Source of the DNA: a virus
Length of the DNA stretch: 41,688 nucleotides
IMG/VR virus record: IMGVR_UViG_3300006737_000062
Coordinates: 1 to 41,688 of that record
Strand: one strand, 5' to 3'
A program made the translations under genes and the position numbers. The notes beneath the pieces were generated by a model. That model did not search any database and had not been told where the DNA came from. It saw only the letters and a list, made by a program, of their open reading frames with translations. Below are positions 28,386-38,600 of the stretch, in pieces. Position 1 is the stretch's first letter. Each line of letters opens with the position of its first letter.

Positions 28386-28402
28386 TTTACCCTTTGCGGA
28401 GG
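28386..28402 (+). promoter_or_regulatory. Weak promoter-like match upstream of capsid
   Basis: CTTTACCCTTTGCGGAG resembles the phage motif around CCCTTT and GAG but differs at several positions. The strong T7 phi10 promoter is in this location, so a promoter would be expected in the 136-base gap before the capsid gene. Support is weak. Confidence 0.25.
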
Positions 28403-28414
28403 ACAATTCTGATT

Positions 28415-28468
28415 ATGAAACTGAACAATGTAAGGCTTTCTCAAATAACCTTAACTAAAGGAGACTAA
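28415..28468 (+). CDS. Possible leader peptide before capsid (17 aa)
   Basis: ATG at 28415 with GGAGG 12 bases upstream. The peptide KLNNVRLSQITLTKGD ends at a TAA one base before the capsid ATG, and the AAAGGAG inside its last codons is the capsid ribosome site. It could couple or tune capsid translation. It may also be an accident of a leader region. Confidence 0.3.
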   Translation: MKLNNVRLSQITLTKGD

Positions 28469-28469
28469 A

Positions 28470-29447
28470 ATGGCAAATGCAACACCAGTATCGGTGGGCA
28501 GAGTCAATGCTTCTGGTAGTGAAGACGCCCTATTTCTGAAAGTTTTTGCAGGAGAAGTATTAACTTCTTTTGAAAGAGCTTCAGTAACATCAGGTGCAGA
28601 GATGGTACGTTCTATCTCTAATGGTAAGTCAGCGACATTTCCCGTCATGGGCAGAGTTGCGGCGGCATACCACACAGCAGGTGCGGAAATCACAGGAAGT
28701 GACGTAAACCACAACGAAAAAGTCATTACAATTAATGACTTACTATTAAGCTCAGTATTCCTTAGCAACATTGAAGAAGCTAAGAACCACTGGGACGTAA
28801 GAAGTGCTTACTCTACAGAAATTGGTAGAGCTTTGGCTTTCCAAAAAGATAAGCATATCTTACAAACTATCGGTCAAGCGACATTAGCCGCTACCAACGT
28901 AACAGGCGGAGACGCAGGTACAGTATTAACTAATACAGGTATCGCTTCTGCGACTGCGGCTACTGCGGCAAACGCAATGATTGACTCATTGTTTGACGCC
29001 GCTTCTAACTTAGACTCTCACTACGTTCCAAAAGAAGGTAGAAAGTGTTTTCTAAGATTAGAAGAATACTACAAATTAGCTAACGCTACAAATGCAGTCA
29101 ATGTTGACTTCAGTGGTGGTGCTAATGGTGGTGTGGCTGAAGGTAAAGTAATTAAAGTAGCAGGAATTGAGTTAATTCCAACTCCTCACTTTGTTTCTTC
29201 AAACGTCAACTCAGGCGTAGACCAAGGTTCAGCTACAGCAGGAGGTTCAAATCCTCAAGCTGTTAACTTGTCTAACTTTGTGGCATTAGTTTGTCACCCT
29301 AGTGCGGCAGGTACAGTTAAGCTGATGGATTTATCAACTGAAATGGAATATGACATAAGACGTCAAGGTACATTAATGGTTGCTAAATACGCAATGGGAC
29401 ATGGCGTCCTAAGACCTGAAGCGGCTGTAGGTATTAAAGAAGCGTAA
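28470..29447 (+). CDS. Major capsid protein (T7 gp10A-like)
   Basis: 325 residues, similar to T7 gp10A (345). AGEVLTSFERASVTSGAEMV, then RSISNGKSATFPVMGR, YHTAGAEITGSDVNHNEKVI and INDLLLSSVFLSNIEEAKNH follow the T7 capsid N-terminal arm and E-loop order. The middle has AALAFQKDKHILQTIGQA-like helix and the end is LMDLSTEMEYDIRRQGTLM, then YAMGHGVLRPEAAV, the P-domain end. Codon use is richer in GC and C-ending codons than its neighbours, as is typical for highly expressed genes. AAAGGAG is upstream; a terminator follows. Confidence 0.96.
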   Translation: MANATPVSVGRVNASGSEDALFLKVFAGEVLTSFERASVTSGAEMVRSISNGKSATFPVMGRVAAAYHTAGAEITGSDVNHNEKVITINDLLLSSVFLSNIEEAKNHWDVRSAYSTEIGRALAFQKDKHILQTIGQATLAATNVTGGDAGTVLTNTGIASATAATAANAMIDSLFDAASNLDSHYVPKEGRKCFLRLEEYYKLANATNAVNVDFSGGANGGVAEGKVIKVAGIELIPTPHFVSSNVNSGVDQGSATAGGSNPQAVNLSNFVALVCHPSAAGTVKLMDLSTEMEYDIRRQGTLMVAKYAMGHGVLRPEAAVGIKEA

Positions 29448-29475
29448 GCCTCTTTAACTACATAATCTTAACTAG

Positions 29476-29506
29476 AGGGCGGACTTAGTTCCGCCTTCTT
29501 CTTTTT
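29476..29506 (+). terminator. Rho-independent terminator after the capsid gene (T-phi-like)
   Basis: AGGGCGGA (29476-29483) pairs with TCCGCCTT (29490-29497) around the six-base loop CTTAGT, followed by a T-rich tail TTCTTCTTTTT. It lies 28 bases after the capsid stop and just before the tail tube gene. T7 has its T-phi terminator in exactly this position, limiting transcription into tail genes while leaving capsid messages abundant. Confidence 0.88.
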
Positions 29507-29516
29507 AAGGGAAACT

Positions 29517-30119
29517 ATGACAACACAGATTACTCCAACTACTGAGCTTCAAGCTGTTAATACTATGTTATCAGTAATAGGTGAAGCTCCTGTTAATACA
29601 ATTACAGGTAATACGAATGTAGATGTATCAGTCGCTAAAAATATTTTAGATGAAACATCTATGTCAGTTCAAACTCAAGGTTGGAATTTTAATACACAAT
29701 ATAAGTATGTAGTTTCTTTAGACACTGACAATAAAATACCACTACCCTCAAACTGCGTCCAAGCTGACGCCTCAGCAGATTTCCGTTATATGAATGTTGT
29801 TATTCGTGATGGCTTTTTATATGATATGGATAATCATACTGACGTTTTTACAACTGTACCTACACTTGATGTAGTTCTAGTACAGCAATTTGAACATCTC
29901 CCTGAATATGCAAGACAATATATTACATTAAAATCAGCTAGAAGATTTGCGGCTCGTTTTATTGGTGATAAAGAAATTACTCAATTAGTTGGTACTGATG
30001 AGCAAGAAGCACATAATACTTTTAAACAATCTGATACAAGAAGTGCTGATGTAAATATTCTTTCAGGAGACGCTAACACTTACTCAATTATTAACAGACC
30101 TCCACGAAGGACATACTAA
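29517..30119 (+). CDS. Tail tubular protein A (T7 gp11-like)
   Basis: 200 residues (T7 gp11 is 196). N-terminal TTELQAVNTMLSVIGEAPVN (about 8-27) is the signature of this adaptor family. FNTQYKYVVSLDTDNKIPLP and YARQYITLKSARRFAARFIG follow. It forms the gatekeeper ring between portal and nozzle. Starts ten bases after the terminator T-run and overlaps the next gene (TAATG). AAGGGAA precedes the start. Confidence 0.93.
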   Translation: MTTQITPTTELQAVNTMLSVIGEAPVNTITGNTNVDVSVAKNILDETSMSVQTQGWNFNTQYKYVVSLDTDNKIPLPSNCVQADASADFRYMNVVIRDGFLYDMDNHTDVFTTVPTLDVVLVQQFEHLPEYARQYITLKSARRFAARFIGDKEITQLVGTDEQEAHNTFKQSDTRSADVNILSGDANTYSIINRPPRRTY

Positions 30120-32611
30120 TGCCAGTTGTATCGCAGAGTATCCCTAATTTTATAAATGGTATATCTCAGCAAACACCTACACAAAGAGGTATTAATCAAG
30201 CTACTGACCAAGTAAATTTACAAAACAATATTGTAAATGGTTTATCAAAGCGTCCTCCTCTTGAATATGTAGCAACACTTGACTCTTCAAATGTATTCCC
30301 TAACACAACAAAATTATGGAACATACAGCGTGATGAAAGTAATCAATATTTATGTGCTTTCTATGACAATGGTGTAAAGGTATATGATTTAGCAGGTAAT
30401 GAAAAGACTGTTTCTTATCCTAATGGTAATACTTATCTTAATTCAACTAATCCAAAAGAAGATTTTAAATTAGTTAACATTGCTGATTTTACTTTTATTG
30501 CTAATAAATCTATTACACCAACAGCAGATAGTACAACGTCTGCGGCTAAAGTAGAAGAGTTTTTAATTTATGCTAAGACTTCAAATTATGGTCGAGAGTA
30601 TAAAGTTGCACTTAAACACCCTAGTATGGCACAAGAGATAGAAGTTATATTTCAAATGCCTAGTGGTAATGATGCAACTACTGATAGTGAATTTAGAGAT
30701 ACAAATAAGATTACAGATATACTTTTAAAAGGTACTTCAAGTACACACTGGAATGGAAGTGCGTCACAAATAGGATTTAAAACTGTTCGTACTGATACAG
30801 GAGCTACGTTATCTACAACTGAAGGCTTAACAAATTATTCTGGTATTAGTAACTACTTTACTTTTGAGTCTTATGACTCTGTTATCTATGGTAAACCTAC
30901 TGATGGAAACGCAAACTATACTGTTTCTACTTCTGATGGTGCAGGTAACGCTTCTATGTATGCTATCAAAGATAAGATACAAGATTTTACTAAACTTCCT
31001 TACTATGGAAAAGATGATGTTATTATACAAGTAACAGGTGATGAAGGAGATACTCTTTCTGATTATTTTGTCCAATTTAAAGGTAATGGTATTTGGAATG
31101 AATGTATTGCTCCTGCTACAAGTGTAGGACTAACAGACACTACAATGCCTCATGCTTTAGTTAATAATAATAATGGTACATTTACATTTAAAAAATTAGA
31201 TTGGAATGACAGAATATGTGGGGACTCTTCATCAAACTCTGACCCTTCTTTTGTTGGTAAAGCAATTCAAAATTTAACATTTTATAAAAGTAGATTAGGT
31301 ATTCTTTCAGGAGAAAATTTAATTCTATCTGAAAATGCTAGTTACTTTAATTTCTTTGCTACAACAGTTACACAAGTTTTAGACACTGACCCTATTGATA
31401 TAGCGGCGTCAGGCACACAAGTTAATACACTTAAAAATTCAGTAGCATTTAATGAAACTTTATTATTATTCTCTGATACAGCACAATATAAATTAGACTC
31501 AGGTGGAGATACAATCACACCTACGTCAGCTATACTAAATGAAGTCTCAGTGTTTGAGCATGATGATAATGTAACTCCTGTAGCGGCAGGTAAGTTCGCA
31601 TACTTTTGTCAATCAAGAAATAATAATACAGCAGTAAGAGAATACTATGCTGATGATGATACTTTAACAAATGATGGTTTAGATATTAGTGTAGCAGTGC
31701 AAAATTTAATTCCTGCTAATCCATATCAAATTATAAGTAATACGATTGAAGATACTTTGTTATTTTTAGTATCTGATACGGCAGATGGCACAGTAGCTCC
31801 TGCTTCTGTAGGCTCTGCTGTTACTCCAACAAATGCTGACACAATATATCTTTATAAATATTTCTTTGATAAAGGTGAGAAGGTTCAAACAGCATGGTCT
31901 AAATGGACATTTAATGGAGTAAAAATATTAGGAGGCATGACTAGCGATAGTTTTGTTTATTTATTTACTGCTGAAGGACAGGATACAAAATTATTTAAAA
32001 TAGATTTAAGAAACTTAGAAGACTCAACTGTAGGTTTTAATGTTCATTTAGATTTTCGAAAAAAAGTTACTGGCACATATAGTGCAGTTACAGGCTTAAC
32101 TACAGTAACATCTCCCTATGGTTCTAAGACAGGACTTATGGCAGTTGATGCAACTAATGGGTCTAACTATGCGTTAACGTATGTCAGTGGTTCTAATTAT
32201 ACATTAGTAGGTAATCACACAAATGTTTACATAGGCGTTCCGTATGAGTCTTTATATACTTTATCACCTCAATATATTCGAGAAGATACAGGTAGAGGAC
32301 TTATGGCTATTACGTCAGGTCGCTATCAAATACGAACAATAAATTTTGATTTTGAAAACTCAGGGTATTTTCAAGTAGAAGTATCTCCTGAAAATAGAAG
32401 TACAAATACGACATTTATGAATGGTTATATTATTGGTACAGCAGGAAGTACAATCGGTACACCTGCAATTAGTTCAGGTACACTAAGAGTTCCTGTTCAA
32501 TGCCGTAACACAGATTTTACTCTTAATATTAAAAGTAGTTCTCACTTACCTATGTTTATAGCAAGTGCAGAAGTTGAGGGTTACTATCATAGACGCTCAA
32601 GGAGAATGTAA
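30119..32611 (+). CDS. Tail tubular protein B (T7 gp12-like nozzle)
   Basis: 830 residues (T7 gp12 is 794). It begins PVVSQSIPNFINGISQQTPTQ, the typical gp12 N terminus, and QATDQVNLQNNIVNGLSKRP follows. The rest is a beta-propeller like Gly/Ser/Thr/Asn-rich sequence. The ending SSSHLPMFIASAEVEGYYHRRSRRM carries the conserved YHRRSRR end. It makes the tail nozzle through which DNA is ejected. Start and stop overlap both neighbours by one base. Confidence 0.93.
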   Translation: MPVVSQSIPNFINGISQQTPTQRGINQATDQVNLQNNIVNGLSKRPPLEYVATLDSSNVFPNTTKLWNIQRDESNQYLCAFYDNGVKVYDLAGNEKTVSYPNGNTYLNSTNPKEDFKLVNIADFTFIANKSITPTADSTTSAAKVEEFLIYAKTSNYGREYKVALKHPSMAQEIEVIFQMPSGNDATTDSEFRDTNKITDILLKGTSSTHWNGSASQIGFKTVRTDTGATLSTTEGLTNYSGISNYFTFESYDSVIYGKPTDGNANYTVSTSDGAGNASMYAIKDKIQDFTKLPYYGKDDVIIQVTGDEGDTLSDYFVQFKGNGIWNECIAPATSVGLTDTTMPHALVNNNNGTFTFKKLDWNDRICGDSSSNSDPSFVGKAIQNLTFYKSRLGILSGENLILSENASYFNFFATTVTQVLDTDPIDIAASGTQVNTLKNSVAFNETLLLFSDTAQYKLDSGGDTITPTSAILNEVSVFEHDDNVTPVAAGKFAYFCQSRNNNTAVREYYADDDTLTNDGLDISVAVQNLIPANPYQIISNTIEDTLLFLVSDTADGTVAPASVGSAVTPTNADTIYLYKYFFDKGEKVQTAWSKWTFNGVKILGGMTSDSFVYLFTAEGQDTKLFKIDLRNLEDSTVGFNVHLDFRKKVTGTYSAVTGLTTVTSPYGSKTGLMAVDATNGSNYALTYVSGSNYTLVGNHTNVYIGVPYESLYTLSPQYIREDTGRGLMAITSGRYQIRTINFDFENSGYFQVEVSPENRSTNTTFMNGYIIGTAGSTIGTPAISSGTLRVPVQCRNTDFTLNIKSSSHLPMFIASAEVEGYYHRRSRRM

Positions 32612-33096
32612 TGAAAGAAAAATATGTACGCATTGCTAAGTTAGCAGATGTACTAGAGTTAGCTCCTAAAATTAGAAAAGGAGATAGAGCAGAAATTAGA
32701 GCTTCCGATAATGTTTCACCATTAGAAGCCTTAATCGTTCCTTTTACAATCGAAGGGCATAAAACTTATTCTATCATTGGTACTAAAGAAGAAGGTGTCA
32801 TAGGTATGTTTGGGTCAACGCCAAGTGCAGAAAAAGGTTATGGCTGTGCATGGTTATTATCAAGTGAAAATTTATTTAATCATACAAGACAATTTTTAAA
32901 AGAGTGTCCTTACTGGATAGAGCAAATGAGTGAAGGGTATGAACACTTATATAACTTTGTCGATAAAAGAAATTGGCAATCGCTAAAATGGTTACAGTTT
33001 TTAGGATTTGAGGTGAAAGAAGAATTAGGAGAATATGGGCATGAGAAAATACCATTCTTATTAGTGATGAAGGAGACTGAAGTATGTGTGGCGTAA
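32611..33096 (+). CDS. Internal virion protein A-like (T7 gp13-like, GNAT-like fold)
   Basis: 161 residues (T7 gp13 is 138). It has the acetyltransferase-like pattern seen in this family: VRIAKLADVLELAPKIRKGD, then EIRASDNVSPLEAL, TYSIIGTKEEGVIGMFGS and the C-terminal LYNFVDKRNWQSLKWLQFLG with FEVKEELG. In T7, gp13 is required for virion morphogenesis but is not itself in mature particles in quantity. Overlaps the next gene by 13 bases. Enzyme activity is not implied. Confidence 0.8.
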   Translation: MKEKYVRIAKLADVLELAPKIRKGDRAEIRASDNVSPLEALIVPFTIEGHKTYSIIGTKEEGVIGMFGSTPSAEKGYGCAWLLSSENLFNHTRQFLKECPYWIEQMSEGYEHLYNFVDKRNWQSLKWLQFLGFEVKEELGEYGHEKIPFLLVMKETEVCVA

Positions 33097-33623
33097 ATGA
33101 AGCTATGGCAGTAATGAAAATAGGTACTGCTGTAATGGGACACCAAGCTAAAAAACAATCGGCTAAAGACCAAGCATGGGCTAACGCTAGAGCTAAAATG
33201 ACAGCTAATAAAGCCTACTTAGTTGATATATCTAAAATAGAAACTGAGAGAGGTATGGCGGCAAGAGAAAAAGCCTTAGAAGAATTTAAAGTTACACAAG
33301 AAAAGAAAAAAGCAATGGCACAAGCTCTTAACTTAGGATTTGGTAATCCTAATAGAGTCGTTCAAGATATTGGTACAATGGCAGACACAGACTATAATCA
33401 AATATCAACAGAGTATATGACGGACATGTTTACTCTTAATAACCAAACAGATGACGCATACGCAAACTTACAACGTACTTATAATAGTTTAGAGCCTGTA
33501 GTTCAGCCTAGTGTTATGTCATTAGGATTAGAGATAGCAGGTGCAGGAGCAGGGTATTTAGATAAACCTGCAAGTGAGAGAAAGTATTTTAAAGGATATG
33601 GAACACAAACGGACACAGCATAA
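33084..33623 (+). CDS. Internal virion protein B (T7 gp14-like)
   Basis: 179 residues (T7 gp14 is 196). Begins MCGVNEAMAVMKIGTAVMGH, and T7 gp14 also begins with MCW followed by a hydrophobic stretch. The middle is a long helix, with KIETERGMAAREKALEEFKV, KKKAMAQALNLGFGNPNRV, and the C-terminal SVMSLGLEIAGAGAGYLDKP resembles the Gly-rich end of gp14. It forms the outer membrane part of the ejected channel in T7. Order 13-14-15-16 is conserved here. Confidence 0.8.
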   Translation: MCGVNEAMAVMKIGTAVMGHQAKKQSAKDQAWANARAKMTANKAYLVDISKIETERGMAAREKALEEFKVTQEKKKAMAQALNLGFGNPNRVVQDIGTMADTDYNQISTEYMTDMFTLNNQTDDAYANLQRTYNSLEPVVQPSVMSLGLEIAGAGAGYLDKPASERKYFKGYGTQTDTA

Positions 33624-35608
33624 TGGCATATAAATCAAGAGTATCAAATAAATATTATGGTTCTACCTACGGCGGTAGACCTAATGTCGCTAGAAGTAAT
33701 GAGTTATTGCAAGTAGTCGATACATTAAAAACTATAACACCATCACTAGAAAGATATTCTCAAAATTATATTGATGATAAAAAAGCACAAGCTGACGCAA
33801 CACTATCAGCTTTGTACGCTCAAGGTAAAACACCTGAAATCATAGGTTCTGAAATTTTAGCAGGTAAACATTCCACACTGACAAACATGTATGCAGAGAA
33901 AGTTATTCAAGGACATAACGGAAGATTTGTAGCAAATGATGCTATTAGACAAATAAATGACAGAAAAGATGACTACAATCCATTAAAACAAACTTGGGTA
34001 GAATGGGTATCAAGTTTACGGAATGATGATGGTAATAAAATTATTCCTAACATGGCAGATAAAGATAGTGCTTATCAAATGGGTTTTGCCAATACTTTTG
34101 ACTTATATAAAAATCAAGAAGTTGTTACAGACGCTGAGAACAGAGCCGTATATTGGAATGAAAAGAAACAACAAGATGCTATAGGATTTATGGACACTCA
34201 CCTAATGATTTTAGATAATGTCGAAGGTGATTACTGGAAAGTGTTACAAACATTAAATACTGAGCTTCCTGCTGTAGATGGTAAAAAACAATCGTTCTTT
34301 ACGAATGAAGAATTAAATGATGTTGCTGTTCGACATGCGGCAAGTATTCTTGCAACAGCTACCAGTGTAGACGAGCTTGATAGAGCTATGTCTATTCTTA
34401 AAGCAAACAGAGGGACAGGTTCAGGTGGAAATGCGTTAGGCTCTTTAATGAGTACAAAAAGAAAAGATGTATTAGAATTAGTTAATAAAATAGAAACTAA
34501 AAGAGTAAGCCTAGACCAAATAAATAGAGCGGCTGAAGATAGGGCAGAAAAAGATGACATAAAAGCTATCTTTGTTGAAGCTATGGAGAATACAGATAAG
34601 CCTGAAAAAAGAATAGAGATTAGAGAAAAATTAATACCATTTGGTAATCCTAATTTATTAGACGCTTATGATGATTTATGGAACAAAAGTCGATTTGTTA
34701 CAACGTCTTCTCAAGATATATCTAATTTTTATACAGATGTTTTAAGAGGGGAATACAAATCAATAGATGAATTTATTATTGGATTTAATAGTAATAATAT
34801 TCCAACAGGTAATCTCTCAACTGCTTTAGCATATTTTAACACTTGGGAAACAGATAGCGAGTCAGGAAAAGTACAAATACAATTTACTAGCCCAGTTTAT
34901 ACGAACTCAACACAAAAAGTATTATCGGCAGTAAGAGGCTCGTTTACCGATAATATGGGTGTTGAAGACCCTAATACTGGTTTAGCCGTTATGAACGCTG
35001 ATAATTATATCTTTCTTGAAATAGCTGATTTTGAAGCTGATACGCTAAAAAATGAAGGAAGAGAACCTACTCCTGCGGAAAGACAAGAGTTTATGACTAA
35101 ACTAGGTAAATATGTAACTGAAACTTTCTCAAAAACTCAAGAAGCAAATACGCCTTTAAAATCTATGGACGAAATTTCAATAGAAAACCAAGAGAAGGAA
35201 CAAGAAGAACAATTATTTAAATTTCAAAATGAAAACATGACTAAAAGTTTATTAGATGAGTTTGAGTTAGATGATAAACTTCCATTTAATAAACAAATAT
35301 TTAAAAAAGAAGATAAGTCATTTTGGTCTCATAAAGATACGGAAGTAAGTGAATTTATTAAGAATAAAGTTTTACCTCCATTCACTGAATATATTAGAGA
35401 TAACATTGAAAGTACAATAGGTATAAATAATCTTGGAAGAGTTTTAGATTATATACCTCAAGAACAATATGATGCCCTCATTGATAGTTTAGTGACATTA
35501 ATTAATGATAATGTAACTTCTTATATGCCAAATAGAAAAATAGAAATTACAAGAGACCAAATTTTAGCAATATTCGCACAAATAGCAGAAGAGGGGGAAA
35601 ATGGCTGA
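33623..35608 (+). CDS. Internal virion protein C (T7 gp15-like)
   Basis: 661 residues (T7 gp15 is 747). A largely helical, charged protein. The N terminus (YKSRVSNKYYGSTYGGRPNV) and LLQVVDTLKTITPSLERYSQ, then ADATLSALYAQGKTPEIIGS match the general gp15 layout, and the location between the gp14- and gp16-like genes supports the call. In T7 it is ejected and makes part of the periplasmic tunnel. Overlaps gp16 by eight bases. Confidence 0.82.
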   Translation: MAYKSRVSNKYYGSTYGGRPNVARSNELLQVVDTLKTITPSLERYSQNYIDDKKAQADATLSALYAQGKTPEIIGSEILAGKHSTLTNMYAEKVIQGHNGRFVANDAIRQINDRKDDYNPLKQTWVEWVSSLRNDDGNKIIPNMADKDSAYQMGFANTFDLYKNQEVVTDAENRAVYWNEKKQQDAIGFMDTHLMILDNVEGDYWKVLQTLNTELPAVDGKKQSFFTNEELNDVAVRHAASILATATSVDELDRAMSILKANRGTGSGGNALGSLMSTKRKDVLELVNKIETKRVSLDQINRAAEDRAEKDDIKAIFVEAMENTDKPEKRIEIREKLIPFGNPNLLDAYDDLWNKSRFVTTSSQDISNFYTDVLRGEYKSIDEFIIGFNSNNIPTGNLSTALAYFNTWETDSESGKVQIQFTSPVYTNSTQKVLSAVRGSFTDNMGVEDPNTGLAVMNADNYIFLEIADFEADTLKNEGREPTPAERQEFMTKLGKYVTETFSKTQEANTPLKSMDEISIENQEKEQEEQLFKFQNENMTKSLLDEFELDDKLPFNKQIFKKEDKSFWSHKDTEVSEFIKNKVLPPFTEYIRDNIESTIGINNLGRVLDYIPQEQYDALIDSLVTLINDNVTSYMPNRKIEITRDQILAIFAQIAEEGENG

Positions 35609-38600
35609 TTGGAGAACTACGAAAATAGAAGAACCTAAAGTAGAATTTCCTAGTGTCTTTAATGCAGTTGATACTATTACACAGGAAAAAATAAATAATT
35701 TACCTGCTGAAAATTTAAAGAAAGCTAAAAATGCTAAATATGCTTTAGAAGAAATACAAACAAAAAAATTTTATGAGACGTTAAAAAGTTATTATACATG
35801 GCGAGATGGTGACAGTGAGTTGACAACTAAAGGTATTAAAACTTTTAGTGAAATGAACCATGAAGAAATGTTAGAATTTTTCTACAATGATAGAGCGTGG
35901 AGGAATAATAATACGATTGCAATGGGTAAAGATATGGCAAATGTTTTTGGCATTGAAGACCCTGAAAAATTAAAACAGTTTGCCTATATACAAGAAACTT
36001 ACGCTATGCTTCCTAGCTTTTGGAATGACCCTAATGTTACATGGGCTGACTTCTTAATTAATAGTGGTGGTGCAATGGTGGCTGACCCAGTAAATTTAAT
36101 TGGGTTTGGTGTTGGAGGTCAAGCGGCAAAGCAAGGATATAAAACAGCATTAAAAGAATTACTTAAAGGTCGTATGGCTAAAGAGCTAAATAAAAAACAG
36201 CTATTAGAAATGCAGAAACGAGTACAAAAAGAAGCTATGGGTAAAGCTATTAAAAAGGGTGCTTTATATGAAGGATTTATAGGAGGGACTTTTGCAGGTA
36301 GCCATGACGCTATGTTACAAACAACAGCAATTCAATCAGGAATTTCAGATGAATTTAGCTTAAAGCAATTAGGTCTTTCTACGGCGGCAGGGTTTGGATT
36401 TGGTACAGTATTTGGTGCAGGATTTACCGCAGGGTCATTTAAACTGACAAATCGTTCTTTGAAGAATACGTCAATTAAACAATTAAATGATTTACATAAC
36501 TATGGTCGAGGAGACATTACAGGTAAACGATTATTTACAGATTTAGCAGAAAAGAAAAAAAAGAAATTTTATTATAAGAATTTATCTAAAGAGAAGATAG
36601 ATGAGATAGAAGCTAACAGTCGAGTTAAAGGTAATACCACAGAAGAAAGAATATTAAATCTTCGTAAGACAGCAGATGAAGGTATTAGAAGTGACGATAA
36701 ACCACCTAAAGAAAAATTTAATTATACAAAGTTTAAATCTGGTAAAGCGTTAATATTTTTAAAAGCGTCGGCAAGACAAATAGCAGATGAACTTGGGTCA
36801 GATAGAGTTTCTTTTAAAGATATGGAACGAGTTGCAGAAGAATTATCCATTGACCCAGTTAAATTAAGAAAACTTGCTTTATCAAAATCTAAAGAAGATA
36901 GAGAATTATATGGCTTAATTATTGCTCATGGGGACTCCATGATAAAAGAAGCTGATGATATAGTTAAATTAGCAAACGAATTACAGCGTGTCGATTTATC
37001 ACCTGATGAAAGAGCCGCAATTAAAACAGAAATACAATTAAGAGAAGAAGTTTTAGCTGAATTGATGAGTGTGCAAAAATCAATGCAAGAGAATTATGCT
37101 AGAGCAACAACGGCAGGACGAGTTATTAAAGATAAAGAGAGGGCTGTAAAATTAATTATAGAGCCTGAAGACCCTAAAATGAAACAATTAAAAGAAGGGG
37201 ATAGTGATGCTTACTATGAAGCTATATCTAAACTAGACGATAATAACCATGTTATTCTTGCTTTACAAAATTCGAGAAAAGTTAACAAGTGGGATTTAGC
37301 GGCAGAGTATGTCAATAACAACTTACTTTCATCTCCTGACACGCACATCTTAAATATTATTTCAGGACTAACACAAACACAATGGAAACCTTTTGTTATG
37401 TTACTTCGTTCTGCAAGACTACTTACAAAAGATAGAAGCAGAGCAAAAATTGTAGCTAGAGAAGCCTTAATGACTTGGACATACCAAGCAGTATTTACAA
37501 AACATGCTTTGGCAAGAGCATTAAAATCTTTCTATATGGGAAGACCTGTTCTTGATAGTGTGCAGATGAAATATGACTCTAATATTAGACAAGGACAGCT
37601 TCAACAATTTATTAATGGTGTTGGGGAAATGTTAACTGAACCTTTTGGTATGTTAGGGAAACCTGTTCAAAAAGCTATTAATGTGGCGGCATATACAACA
37701 AGTCTACCTATGCGTGTATTATCAGCAGGTGATGAGTTCTTAAAAACTATGTTATTTAAAGGAAGAATGGCGGCTCAGATTAATAGTAATATGATGAGAT
37801 TACACCCTGAAATTTTATCCTCTTCTTTTGATACAAAAAGATGGACGAATAGGAAAGCCTACATTGATAAATTTAGAGAAATGGAAGCTGAGTATGTAGC
37901 TAATAAGGGTGAAGGTATTGGTACACCTGATATGAAAAGTAAAAATCTTAGTGACGCTGATAGGCTTGAAGTTAATGACCCTCTTCAATATGCAAGAGAA
38001 GGCTCATATACACAGTCAGCTACTTCTATTAATCCTTTAACTGGTAATAAAGAAGGTAGAATTACAGGGTGGCTTTTAAGTACAACAAAAAAGGCTAAGT
38101 GGTTAAGAGTTATAGGATTACACTTTATTAATACTCCTTCAAATTTATTAAGATGGAATTTTCAACATTTCCCTTTTCTTGGACGTTTCCAATTTCAAAT
38201 GAAGCACATGTTAGCTAAAGGTAAAGATGGTAAATTTCTTAATCCTGAAGCGGCGGCAGAAGCTCAAGCTCGTATGGACGCAGGATTGCTATTATGGGGT
38301 AGTGCTGTAACGGCAGTATTGTCAGGTAAAATTACAGGCGGAGGTAGTAGAGATTATAAAGTTAATAAAGAAAAACAAGAATTAACTAATTGGAAACCTT
38401 ACGCATGGGTACAAAATGATGGGACACATGTTTCAATAAATAGGTTAGACCCAATATTTATGCCATTTTTTGTAGTTGCTGATGTTGTAGATGGTATGAA
38501 ACAATTTATGGAAGTAAATGAAGACTTACCTGAGTCAGTTGCAAATCAATATTTAGAGTTAGGTATGGCTACAGTAGCTATGATAACAAGGAATTTAACT

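Noticed and set aside
18455-29999. Other CTGATGA/GTGATGAG-like strings in coding regions (for example 18468, 23389, 29994)
   Set aside because: None has a matching GAAA, GUC and three helices; they encode Asp-Glu or similar codons in conserved genes.
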